NCBI GenBank assembly: GCA_029244985.1
Contig: JAQWQD010000024.1
Coordinates: forward strand, 62,001-126,000
Direction: 5' to 3'
Origin: Gammaproteobacteria bacterium
GTDB lineage: Bacteria > Pseudomonadota > Gammaproteobacteria > Pseudomonadales > Pseudohongiellaceae
Length of the DNA: 64,000 nt
Shown here: positions 9,227 to 17,863 of the stretch, one piece after another
Layout: every line of letters begins with the position of its first letter
Position numbering within the stretch: the first letter of the stretch is position 1
The notes under the pieces: generated by a model
Databases searched by the model: none
Seen by the model: only the letters and a program-made list of their open reading frames with translations
Told to the model about the DNA's origin: nothing
Translations under genes and position numbers: made by a program

Positions 9227-9757
9227 CTAAAAGTCGCCGAACAACTCCAGACCTAGCTGTTGCTCATAACGAGAGTCTTCAATATCAGATTCAGACAAAG
9301 TACCCAGAAGTAACGCCTCCACATCTTTGCTAATTAATTGAATCGCTTGAAATTGCTGCTCTGGCTCAAGCGCAATTTGCAAAATTGAGCCCCAGATGCC
9401 CAGCATTCGACTATCAATTACGCGCAAATCATTTTCTTTAGCCCACTCTGCAGCGATCTGGCCACCTAATTCTGTGAGTTGGGCTTCTAGTCCAGGTTTG
9501 CGTTCTTCAGAAGCGGCTCTCGTAACAACTGCCTGCAGCTCGGTCCATCCGGTTGGTGCAACCAACGTACCCCCGTAAAAACTAAGTATCCATTGCAAAT
9601 ACTCTTGTTGAGATTGTGCAGCAATGTTTCGTGAATCTGATGCATACATCGATATGAAGAAGTTTTTTTGGGGCAATTCAGTGGGCCATTCTGTCAAATC
9701 CGCAGTACGACAGGCAAAAAGCATTAAAGAGCCCAAACAAATCAGTCCAAATTTCAC
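9227..9757 (-). CDS. Hypothetical lipoprotein
   Basis: A 176-residue protein that begins with a GTG codon; GAGG lies about seven bases upstream. The N-terminus ends in a lipobox, LMLFAC with the Cys at residue 16, so the mature protein should be lipid-anchored. The rest is helix-rich and acidic with several Trp residues and no catalytic motif that I recognise. It lies 30 bp downstream of the phosphatase-like lipoprotein gene on the same strand and is probably in an operon with it. Function unknown. Confidence 0.7.
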   Translation of the reverse strand: MKFGLICLGSLMLFACRTADLTEWPTELPQKNFFISMYASDSRNIAAQSQQEYLQWILSFYGGTLVAPTGWTELQAVVTRAASEERKPGLEAQLTELGGQIAAEWAKENDLRVIDSRMLGIWGSILQIALEPEQQFQAIQLISKDVEALLLGTLSESDIEDSRYEQQLGLELFGDF

Positions 9758-9787
9758 TAATAGGCCTCGATGGAGTCGCGGTTGAAT

Positions 9788-10321
9788 TTAGTTTCCGCTT
9801 AGACTCTCACGAACAACACTTTGCAATCTTTCAGATGTCATTCCCCAGCGAGCGCCCTCAGTAATAGCACTATCGATGTTGTTGCTATCCGCGTATTCAG
9901 AAATAGAAATTAAGGCCCCTACTCTATTGCCGGTGGCACAATGAACAACAACTCCATCACCTTCAAAATCCGCTAGCAACGATTGCAAGGATTGAGCATT
10001 ATCGGCGTTTAAACCGCCATCTCCGACAGACACCGGAATATTGTGATAGGTCATCCCCAGAGATTCCACCATTGCCTGCTCATTAAATCCGGCATCTTCA
10101 CCAAGGCCACGTAAATTAATTATGTGTTTTACGCCAGCACTTGCCATAACTTGCAGTTGGTCCGCGGTTGGCTGACCGGTAGATAGCACTTCTGCTTCAG
10201 GCGCTCGAAAATTATTAATTTCTGCCCCATTTAAGGCACCCATATCCAACGAAGATGTCCCAGCACAAGCCGCTAGCACCAGGATTAGGGCTGTGGCGCC
10301 TGTCCGAAGAAAAGTTTTCAT
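9788..10321 (-). CDS. Lipoprotein with tyrosine-phosphatase-like (DUF442/Blh-type) domain
   Basis: A 177-residue lipoprotein with lipobox LAAC (Cys19). The domain from residue 38 resembles the beta-lactamase-hydrolase-like phosphatases: STGQPTADQLQ near residue 47, IINLRGLGED near residue 67, and the P-loop VVHCATGNRVGA with C128 and R133. The Cys-to-Arg spacing is CX4R, shorter than the CX5R of classical tyrosine phosphatases; this short loop is seen in the DUF442 relatives. Lipidation suggests action at the periplasmic side of a membrane. It is upstream of the hypothetical lipoprotein in a likely two-gene operon. Phosphatase activity is an inference; another sulfur-transfer-like chemistry is possible. 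Confidence 0.75.
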   Translation of the reverse strand: MKTFLRTGATALILVLAACAGTSSLDMGALNGAEINNFRAPEAEVLSTGQPTADQLQVMASAGVKHIINLRGLGEDAGFNEQAMVESLGMTYHNIPVSVGDGGLNADNAQSLQSLLADFEGDGVVVHCATGNRVGALISISEYADSNNIDSAITEGARWGMTSERLQSVVRESLSGN

Positions 10322-10441
10322 ATTGATCCCTACTTTTTGTAATTAGTGTTGAGGATTAGCTTACGCTTATTAACAGGCGTGATTCCAGCAGTATTTTGTA
10401 ACTTAATTACGCAGGAAGCTTACAGTAAAAGTTCATTGTGC

Positions 10442-11653
10442 TTAGTGCGGTGAATGGTATTTGTAGACGTCAGAAAACAATACGCCATAAACGAACAAAA
10501 CTATGGATATCATCATGGCAGGAATCAAACCATTTAAAGTACCAAAAGATTCGATAATCCAGCCCAGTAGTAGGGCGCCGATAGGCGCACTGCCGATTAA
10601 GCCAAGACTGTAAACTGACATAATACGTGCGCGATATTCCTCACCAGCTGACTCTTGCACAATGGTGCGCGCCAGTGTTGTGGTGACACCCATATTTAGC
10701 CCCCAAGCAACTGCAGCTAGTGTAAAGATCCAGAATGAGGGTTGAATCCACATAACACCAAGGATAAGCATTCTTGTCAGCTGCATAATCAGAAATATTC
10801 GACCAGTTCTTACCAAGGGCATCGCACGAATCATAATGAAGTTAGATGCGGTCGCTCCACCATAAAAAACAATCATCAAAAACGATAGCAGCAAGGCATC
10901 GCCTTCATATATTCGTTTGACGATAAAAGGAAACACTGTCATGAAGGCGCCGGCATTAAAAATACTGGAGACAAAGTTTATGAGCAGAGTTTGCATAATA
11001 ACTTTTTGCTGATAGATAGCTTTCAAGCCGGCAATTATGTTGCTGTAGGTGGACTCAGAATTTCTGTTAGTGGATGGCTGAGGTTGTAAAAGACGAATAG
11101 AGACTGCACCTAGACCTAGGCAGACCCCTTGAAAACAGAGAACAGGAATTAAACCTAGCTCGTCCATTGTTCCTGCAACACCCAAGCCCAACATTTGCAC
11201 ACTAAAAGCAATAGCAGTCGCAGCTGATACTGCTTTCTGCACATCAGAACTTGCGATCCTATTTAATATTGCTTGTTGTGCGGGACTGGAATAAGAAACA
11301 CAAAAACTCACCCCCAAGCCCCAAATTAACACTGACCAAATGGTTAGTTGATCAAAATTTATGATTACAATAAGAAAAAGGGGAAGCAAAGGTGCATAGG
11401 AATACACACGAATAAGCAATGAGCGAGGGTCCCGATCATCAGCGCGAGCACCACCGAGAAGCATGACAAACAGACCCGGTATACCCACAGCGGCTTGAAT
11501 CATACCAACCTGAGTTGCTGGTAATTCAAGAATACCTATTAATATCCAACTGAGAAGTAATTGCTGCATCGCGAAGGCGATGCCAGAAAAAGCGGTGGAC
11601 CCTAAATAAAGTCTAAACTCTTGTTGCTGCCAGATGCCTTGCTTTGGATTCAT
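10442..11653 (-). CDS. MFS transporter (12-helix, MFS_3/EntS-like)
   Basis: A 403-residue membrane protein with about twelve hydrophobic segments. The loop after the second helix (GGARADDRDPRS) is a version of MFS motif A. The N-terminus FRLYLGSTAFSGIAF and overall layout resemble the drug/siderophore exporter branch that includes EntS. No ribosome site is obvious before the ATG. It is flanked by an unrelated cyclase-family gene and the phosphatase operon, so the substrate cannot be inferred. Confidence 0.85.
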   Translation of the reverse strand: MNPKQGIWQQQEFRLYLGSTAFSGIAFAMQQLLLSWILIGILELPATQVGMIQAAVGIPGLFVMLLGGARADDRDPRSLLIRVYSYAPLLPLFLIVIINFDQLTIWSVLIWGLGVSFCVSYSSPAQQAILNRIASSDVQKAVSAATAIAFSVQMLGLGVAGTMDELGLIPVLCFQGVCLGLGAVSIRLLQPQPSTNRNSESTYSNIIAGLKAIYQQKVIMQTLLINFVSSIFNAGAFMTVFPFIVKRIYEGDALLLSFLMIVFYGGATASNFIMIRAMPLVRTGRIFLIMQLTRMLILGVMWIQPSFWIFTLAAVAWGLNMGVTTTLARTIVQESAGEEYRARIMSVYSLGLIGSAPIGALLLGWIIESFGTLNGLIPAMMISIVLFVYGVLFSDVYKYHSPH

Positions 11654-11769
11654 GGGTGCTGAGCATATAGGTTACTGGGGACGGAGTAAAAACTACTCAC
11701 TGAACAACTAATTTTTCACACTCTCTTAATTACAGGCAAAGTTAATTGAGTTTTTCAAGAAAAGAAAAG

Positions 11770-12768
11770 TTAAAAAGTTGCAATAGGATTAAGGGGCGAT
11801 CCCATTCCTTTTTCAATACGCAAAGGTGACGCCATAAATAAAAATTCATAGCGCCCCAATTCTTTAGCTACTAATGCAACATCAGTAAAATCTAAATTAT
11901 CGAAAATGGAAACACCCAAAGAAACCAAAGCCAAACTATGTAATGGAAGAAAAATGTCACCGACCCCGCTGGGAGCGACATCATTCCACATATCATGACC
12001 AATCATCGCCACGCCTCTATCCTTTAAAAAATAGGCGACATCGGCGTGATAACCAGCGACGCCCTCCGAAGTTGGCCATGCGCCTATAGCTGCTCTTCTT
12101 GACCAACGACCGGTGTGCAACAAAATTACATCGCCGGGCTCTACTCGAACACCCTGAATTTCTTCTAGAGCTACTAAATCGTCGTAAGTAATTGCAGCGC
12201 CGGGTTCCAGCCACCCTTCCTCCGTAGCGCGACCCGGCAGCAGAGTTGCATCAAACAAAATACCCCGCGTGATCACTCCATTGCGGTGAGCATGAATGCT
12301 TCCGCGCGGGCAGCCATCTGCAGCTTCTACTTCTTCGAACCCTACGCCGTTATAGCCTTTACCCTCATACATGATGTGGCAATCTAGAGAATCAAGATGA
12401 CTATGAATAGTGCCATGATAACTGCCAGTGTAGGCCAATCTATCAGAAGCACCCGTGGGGCTAACTCGAACAACCTCTCTGTTCAAATAAGCCGAAGTGT
12501 CAACGGCATCCTCTTGAACAACATCATGAGACAGAGAAACAGTAATGCCTTCAATCACTAGTGCTGCCGCATCGACTCGCTTCTGCGGAGTGATAAAATT
12601 TGCCTGGCCTAATTCGTCATCTTCTCCCCAACGACCCCAATTGGAGAGTTCTTCCATCGCCCGATGAAAATCTTCGTTAGTTTCCATTGGCGATCGTTCT
12701 TGAGAAATTGCGGAAAAAAAAGTAGTAGCGATAATTAATATTAACGGGAAGCGAAGAGAGAGGCTCAT
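11770..12768 (-). CDS. Exported cyclase-family (kynurenine formamidase-like) metal hydrolase
   Basis: A 332-residue protein of the cyclase family (PF04199), related to arylformamidases. It shows the metal-binding HSHLDSLDCH motif near residue 121, VEPGDVILLHTGRW near residue 206, and IGHDMWNDV near residue 256. A signal peptide ends near residue 22, which makes this a periplasmic member; many homologues are cytosolic. AGGAG lies six bases before the ATG. The family hydrolyses amide or lactone bonds in several pathways, and no tryptophan catabolism genes are nearby, so I do not assign kynurenine as substrate. Confidence 0.8.
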   Translation of the reverse strand: MSLSLRFPLILIIATTFFSAISQERSPMETNEDFHRAMEELSNWGRWGEDDELGQANFITPQKRVDAAALVIEGITVSLSHDVVQEDAVDTSAYLNREVVRVSPTGASDRLAYTGSYHGTIHSHLDSLDCHIMYEGKGYNGVGFEEVEAADGCPRGSIHAHRNGVITRGILFDATLLPGRATEEGWLEPGAAITYDDLVALEEIQGVRVEPGDVILLHTGRWSRRAAIGAWPTSEGVAGYHADVAYFLKDRGVAMIGHDMWNDVAPSGVGDIFLPLHSLALVSLGVSIFDNLDFTDVALVAKELGRYEFLFMASPLRIEKGMGSPLNPIATF

Positions 12769-12924
12769 CGATAACTCCTGTGATAATTATTGGAATTATT
12801 GGTTTTTTCGTAGTTATTTATTGATTTCAGTTTATTTAAAGAAACTATATAGCAGCGCGGTAATAATAGCGATCATGGCCAGAGCAGAGACTTAGTTATT
12901 TTCAACTTGAGACCAAGCCCACCC

Positions 12925-13962
12925 CTAGATCAGCCCAGCTTCTTCCATACGGGCGGCTCGTAAAATAGAGGGAATCGCATAATTGCCTTCATGGCAGGCG
13001 TATTCGTAGAGTTTGAGTCCCGGCGCCAAGCGTTGTAATGGAATTTCCGCAGTCCAGGGTTGTATGTAGATATTTGGGTCGGTGACTGTATATTGAAAAA
13101 GAATTTCATTGCTACTTGTCTTTGTGAAAACTTCTTTTACTTCAAAGCCCTCAGAGGAGCGTAATGGTGTGATGGATTGTTCCGGCCTGAAGTGACGAGT
13201 ATGGACCACAAGGGAATTATTCTCATAATACCCAATGGAGTCGCCCATCCACTTATTGCCCTGTTCAGAATTAAACTCGCTATCAATACGAATAATCCTT
13301 AATAAGCTGAAGTACTCTGAAAGAATAAGGACATAGTCTTTGTTCTGAACTATCTGTACGTTGCGCGCTGGGTTGTCACCAGCTGGATTACCTAATTCGT
13401 GATCGACTCCGCCGAATATGTACATGAGTGGCAATTGGGCTCCAGGATTTAAACAGCGATCGAGTGCTGACAAACCTTCAGGGCCATCAAATCTAGCCTT
13501 CCCCTGCTCCCGCCAGATTTGATGAATGTCCTCCCCTCCAGTCTTCCAGGGAATCCGGCCATTATCTGGCACGACTATGAATGAAGTACGAATTTCTCCA
13601 CCCACAGTCGCCAATTCAGTAGGCATGGTTTCAAAATTTCCATCAGCTTGATTATTAAGCCTAGCACCAGCATCTGGGGCTGCTCGATTAGGATCTATGG
13701 GCGCCTGACGAGCTAAATCCAGCGCTATAGCACGATCGATCAATAACTGTGCCTCTTCGATCGAATAAGCTCGCTGCCCACCGAGAGCGATGGGGCGTTG
13801 GAGAGGAGTTTGAAAAGGGTTAGTCCAATAACCCTGTAAATTAGGATAGCCGTATTCCGTGAATGAAGCAGAAAAATCCTGCGCCCAGCTTGGCCATGCT
13901 CCTGCAAAAAACGATACAGTAACACTCAGTCGAATTAGAAAATATTTACTCAAACGAAACAT
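12925..13962 (-). CDS. Secreted protein of unknown function, 'QGYWTN/HEGNY' family, member A
   Basis: A 345-residue exported protein (signal peptide ending SWAQ near residue 28) with no recognised catalytic domain. It shares an ordered set of motifs with the genes at 16709-17695 and 26046-26948: PNLQGYWTN near the N-terminus, RIPW, GPEGLSALDRC, a central WMGDSIGYYENNSLVV, and the C-terminal YEYACHEGNY. The Cys and His of ACHEGNY could bind a ligand or metal, but that is a guess. It lies 156 bp upstream of the cyclase-family gene on the same strand, so joint expression is possible. GGGTG lies a few bases before the ATG. Confidence 0.75.
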   Translation of the reverse strand: MFRLSKYFLIRLSVTVSFFAGAWPSWAQDFSASFTEYGYPNLQGYWTNPFQTPLQRPIALGGQRAYSIEEAQLLIDRAIALDLARQAPIDPNRAAPDAGARLNNQADGNFETMPTELATVGGEIRTSFIVVPDNGRIPWKTGGEDIHQIWREQGKARFDGPEGLSALDRCLNPGAQLPLMYIFGGVDHELGNPAGDNPARNVQIVQNKDYVLILSEYFSLLRIIRIDSEFNSEQGNKWMGDSIGYYENNSLVVHTRHFRPEQSITPLRSSEGFEVKEVFTKTSSNEILFQYTVTDPNIYIQPWTAEIPLQRLAPGLKLYEYACHEGNYAIPSILRAARMEEAGLI

Positions 13963-14152
13963 ATATCACCCGTTAGACTTCAAGCACTTTACTTCTAACC
14001 TACTACCAAGTATTTGGCGGCGAAAATCGTCTTTGACATCCATAGAATCAATCTAGTAGATAATTGTATTTATGGCTAATGACTACAGAAAGCATCTTCA
14101 GCAAGTTAAGTGAAATTAGAGCAGATCAGAAATCCTATCTATGAAAATCTTG

Positions 14153-15577
14153 CTATTGCGCAAACAAATAGCGCATCCGCACATCTCGAACACGTCGGGC
14201 TCGATCGCCTTCATAGGCCGGTCTGAATTTTATTTCTCTCACAGCTCTTGCACCTTCTCGTGTTACACGACTATCTTCAGGAATAGAACTAAGCACATCA
14301 ACATTAGATGCATTACCTCGAGAGCTTATATTGAAACTGAGATCAACTTGAAACTGAGGCAATCCAATCCGTAATAGTAGGTCAGAGCTAACTGGTTTTT
14401 GCACGGCGCGAGCGTTTTCATGCCAGGCTCGAAAAGTACCTAGATGCAATGATTCTTCGGATCTATCAGGAACTTCATTGAGAATACTTTGCTGATAGGC
14501 AACCAGATCCCCAAATTTTGGGTAGAACTTCGGCATGGGAAGGGGCATAGGTGTCCTGAAAAAATTTTCGATAGACTCTTGTGAAATTCCTGCTTGCACT
14601 AATTTTTCTTGAGCTTCTCGATACTGGCGCCGACCCGAACCACGCTCCATTAAGACATTGAAATCCCCTCTATAGATATGTGCAATTGCTTCTGCTTCCA
14701 AATCGCCTCGATCTTCCGCAATATCTCTAATGTCATTGATAAAACCTAAACCTTGACGAAGATAACCCTCACCTAGAAGCCCATCACCATCGACGACTGC
14801 GATCTGTCTTCCTAGCCCCACAAAAGGACTTGCGCTGACCACACCCCCTCGCAGGCCGTATTCTAATTGATTGGGGCCATCAGATCGCACTACGTCATTA
14901 AAAATTTCGCCAGAAAAACTGTCTTCGGTATTAAGAAGTTGCACCAACAAAGCTAAGCTGTAGGCGCGCTTATAGTGCCAAGGATAAAGCTCTTCAGACT
15001 CCTCACCATAGACTTTCTCTGACAGGCGATATATATCTCGATAAAGATCACGCGCGTCAAGAAAATTATCAGACTGTCGCCGTTGTTCGCCAAGATAGAA
15101 ACTTGTTAACAACCATTGTGCTTGATTTTCCATCGCCAAGAGCAATTCTTCAGATTGCGTTCCAAAATTGGACGCAACAAGAAATCGAATATGTTCGAGG
15201 TTATCACTAACTGCGTCCCAATTTCCTAAGACTTGTTGAACTTCGATCATCCTGCGAACCATCGGAATTAGTTCTGGATTCTCAAAACCCAAAGTTGTGC
15301 GCATTATCGAGAGTTGCCTGATTTGAATTTCTGCAACCTCCTCAAAGTCACCCTGGTCTATATAGAAATCGATTATGCTGGCAAGTGGCTCCAATAAACG
15401 ATTATCGAAGGGGCCATATTCAGATTCCATATCTTCAATTTGAGTTTGATAACGCTGCAGGTCGCGCAAACTTTCATTACTGACGGAGACAGTATTGTTT
15501 TGAGCAAACACCATCGCTGGCAGACATAGCAGGCCTACGAACAGAGACTCGAACAGTTTTAAGAAAGGACGTTTCAT
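14153..15577 (-). CDS. Exported helical-repeat protein with TonB-like C-terminal domain
   Basis: A 474-residue protein with a signal peptide ending VFAQ near residue 26. Residues 30-330 are helical and look like degenerate tetratricopeptide repeats with many paired aromatic residues. The last ~90 residues form a TonB_C-like domain: GLPQFQVDLSFNISSRGNAS, then an Arg-rich stretch with EIKFRPAYEGD and a final aromatic strand. No ExbB or ExbD gene is nearby. Without the usual membrane-anchored, Pro-rich linker it is unlikely to act as a standard TonB energy transducer and more likely binds or scaffolds envelope proteins. It is divergent from the DUF4159 gene with a 105-bp shared upstream region. 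Confidence 0.72.
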   Translation of the reverse strand: MKRPFLKLFESLFVGLLCLPAMVFAQNNTVSVSNESLRDLQRYQTQIEDMESEYGPFDNRLLEPLASIIDFYIDQGDFEEVAEIQIRQLSIMRTTLGFENPELIPMVRRMIEVQQVLGNWDAVSDNLEHIRFLVASNFGTQSEELLLAMENQAQWLLTSFYLGEQRRQSDNFLDARDLYRDIYRLSEKVYGEESEELYPWHYKRAYSLALLVQLLNTEDSFSGEIFNDVVRSDGPNQLEYGLRGGVVSASPFVGLGRQIAVVDGDGLLGEGYLRQGLGFINDIRDIAEDRGDLEAEAIAHIYRGDFNVLMERGSGRRQYREAQEKLVQAGISQESIENFFRTPMPLPMPKFYPKFGDLVAYQQSILNEVPDRSEESLHLGTFRAWHENARAVQKPVSSDLLLRIGLPQFQVDLSFNISSRGNASNVDVLSSIPEDSRVTREGARAVREIKFRPAYEGDRARRVRDVRMRYLFAQ

Positions 15578-15682
15578 AAGTTCAAAAAAGCCTGGTGGGC
15601 TTCATCTCTGACAATAACTTGATCTATTCGTCTTGTCGATACAAACTAGTCACGAATCGTCCCAATTATTTACATATTTGCC

Positions 15683-16438
15683 ATGAAAAAATATTACCGC
15701 CTTCTAATCTGCTGCCTTTTGGGCACTTTTTCTACAGTCGATGCTCAGGAAGACAACCCTGATCTTTATGATATCGGAGGTGAGTTCGCCTTCGCCCGCG
15801 TCCAGTATGACAGCTACTATGATGGCGGTTGGTATGGGGGCCCTTGGGCTACAGATTTTCCAGCGGCTGATGAGAATTTCTTAAGGGGAGTATCCAGGCT
15901 CACCAATGTGCGGGTTATGAGCAAACCTATAGTTTTGCGCTTTGACTCTGAAGAGATTTTTGACTATCCGTTTCTCTATGCCCTCGAAATGGGCCGCAAT
16001 GGCGGCTTATCCCTGTCACCGAAAGAATTGGAAAACCTGCGAGAATACTTACTGCGCGGTGGCTTCCTACTAATCGATGACTTCTGGGGCGAGCGACAAT
16101 GGGATGCATTTTTTGCTGATTTCTCTCGCATCTTTCCTGATCGGCAGTTGGTTGAACTTAATTCTGATCATGAAATTTATCATACCTTTTACGATATCGA
16201 AGGAGCGCAAATGATTCCTGGCCGCGGCGGACGCCAAGGATTTGGTCAAGCAGGAATCAATATAGCAACCAATCATGCCTTACTAGATGACGATGGCAGA
16301 GTCATGGTGCTAGTCAATTGGAATTCAGATATGGGTGATGGCTGGGAGCACACCTATGATCAATGGTACCCAACTGAATATGCTAATGCAGCCTACCGTC
16401 TTGGTATTAATTACTTAATTTATTCTCTGACCCATTAA
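15683..16438 (+). CDS. Exported DUF4159 protein
   Basis: A 251-residue protein with a signal peptide ending VDAQ near residue 22. The mature part has DUF4159 hallmarks: FAFARVQYDS, LRGGFLLIDDFWGERQW near residue 130, and a late NHALLDDDGRVMVLVNWNSD segment. DUF4159 proteins have a fold related to the class I glutamine-amidotransferase superfamily, and their function is not established. The gene has its own divergent promoter region and is followed by a clear terminator, so it is probably transcribed alone. Confidence 0.8.
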   Translation: MKKYYRLLICCLLGTFSTVDAQEDNPDLYDIGGEFAFARVQYDSYYDGGWYGGPWATDFPAADENFLRGVSRLTNVRVMSKPIVLRFDSEEIFDYPFLYALEMGRNGGLSLSPKELENLREYLLRGGFLLIDDFWGERQWDAFFADFSRIFPDRQLVELNSDHEIYHTFYDIEGAQMIPGRGGRQGFGQAGINIATNHALLDDDGRVMVLVNWNSDMGDGWEHTYDQWYPTEYANAAYRLGINYLIYSLTH

Positions 16439-16490
16439 GTCGGCAAGACTATAAGAAGATGCCTAGATAGTCTCCTGTTTCGCTCTCGAC

Positions 16491-16520
16491 AAAAAAAAGG
16501 GGCAAGCGGCCCCTTCTCTT
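16491..16520. terminator. Bidirectional Rho-independent terminator
   Basis: AAGGGGC (16497-16503) pairs with GCCCCTT (16509-16515) around a five-base loop. A T-rich stretch follows on the plus strand, and eight consecutive T residues follow on the minus strand. It can end the DUF4159 transcript 58 bp away and, read from the other side, the transcript of the gene ending at 16709. Confidence 0.8.
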
Positions 16521-16708
16521 TATCAAATATTGTTATATCTCATTATGTCGAGGTTTTTAAATCTTGAAAAAAGCTCTATTACAATAATTCAGGCTAATCT
16601 CTAGCTCCTCAGAAAGTACTGCTACTCTCCTCAAAAGGTTCTTTAAAACTAACCTTTCAGATTGGCCGGCAAGTTTCTGGACTCACCAAATCTAATCTTG
16701 AGAAAATT

Positions 16709-17695
16709 TTAGTCAGCGTCCATTTCCTGACGGCGATAACCAGCTAGAATCCCAGAAAGCCCATAGTTTCCTTCATGACAAGCATATTCGTATAATTTGG
16801 TTTCAGTTGCATTAAACGAAATCTCTCCACCCCAATCTTCTGAGTAATATACAGGATCGTTAACTTCGAATTCGTAAAGAATTTGATCATCAGAGTACCG
16901 CGTGAATCGCTCGATAATTTTTCCTTCATCAGAAAGAGAGGCCATCATGCGAGATTTTTGCTGAGGATGCAGATTGACTGTTTCTACGACCAGGGTATCG
17001 CCGTCCCACCAACCAATAGAGTCTCCCATCCACTGTTCTAACTCATCAGGCCGATGCTCGCCATTAATTGGAATAATGCGAGCATCATGGACCATTTCAA
17101 TAAGAATCATCACATACTCATCAGTTTGTACGATCTGATACATATTGTTGTATAGCACGCTGTTCATCGGCGGGCCGGAAGTGCTACCGAACCCGATCAA
17201 GCAGCGCTCGGCTAGAGGTGCCCCTTCAGGACCTCCATAACCAGAGAATTGTTCTCGGGCCGCACGACGTAATTGATTGCCTTCACTAGAATAGGGTATA
17301 CGTCCGCTTTCCGGAAACGTTATCCAGGATGTGCGGTATTGACCACGAACATTGCTAAATTGTGACCCAGGATCGACCCAAAATGCGTTGTAGCCTCGAC
17401 CACTAGCTAAATCTGTACCGTCAGGTAATTCCCCTTGAACCTGACCATCATCGGTAGCCTGGCGCACGTTTTGGTGATTACTCGCTGTTAACTGCTCCAA
17501 ACTATCATCTGGAATAGTCAGCCCAATATCTGTAAGGTCTCTGGCACGCTGCATCGTAGTAATCGAGGCATTAGTCCAGTAGCCCTGAAGATCTGGCTTG
17601 CCAGTGGCAGTGCGAGGTGGCTGATAATTTTGCGCCAAGCTAACACTGCTCAAACAGACTATAAAAACTGCAATCAAGCCTCTAATTAATGCCAT
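16709..17695 (-). CDS. Secreted protein of unknown function, 'QGYWTN/HEGNY' family, member B
   Basis: A 328-residue exported protein. I choose the ATG at 17695 because it directly starts a signal peptide (ending SLAQ) and has GAGAG upstream; an upstream in-frame ATG at 17779 would add 28 residues that do not look like an export signal. Motifs match member A: KPDLQGYWTN, RIPYSSEG, YGGPEGAPLAERC, WMGDSIGWWDGDTLVVE and YEYACHEGNYGL. No enzyme family is recognised. It is followed 85 bp upstream on the same strand by the DUF6351 gene and may share its transcript. Confidence 0.75.
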   Translation of the reverse strand: MALIRGLIAVFIVCLSSVSLAQNYQPPRTATGKPDLQGYWTNASITTMQRARDLTDIGLTIPDDSLEQLTASNHQNVRQATDDGQVQGELPDGTDLASGRGYNAFWVDPGSQFSNVRGQYRTSWITFPESGRIPYSSEGNQLRRAAREQFSGYGGPEGAPLAERCLIGFGSTSGPPMNSVLYNNMYQIVQTDEYVMILIEMVHDARIIPINGEHRPDELEQWMGDSIGWWDGDTLVVETVNLHPQQKSRMMASLSDEGKIIERFTRYSDDQILYEFEVNDPVYYSEDWGGEISFNATETKLYEYACHEGNYGLSGILAGYRRQEMDAD

Positions 17696-17863
17696 AGTAA
17701 ACTCTCTATCGGATTCGCCTAAGCTGTTGTTTTGACTGAACGAAAAGTAAAACACATTAAGTATTTTAGCAAGGATCAAATACTGTGCTGTGCGCTAAGC
17801 CCCTATTGAACTTCCCATACAATAAGATGGCGGCAGCTGGCTAAACTGACTAAGTGGCCGAAT

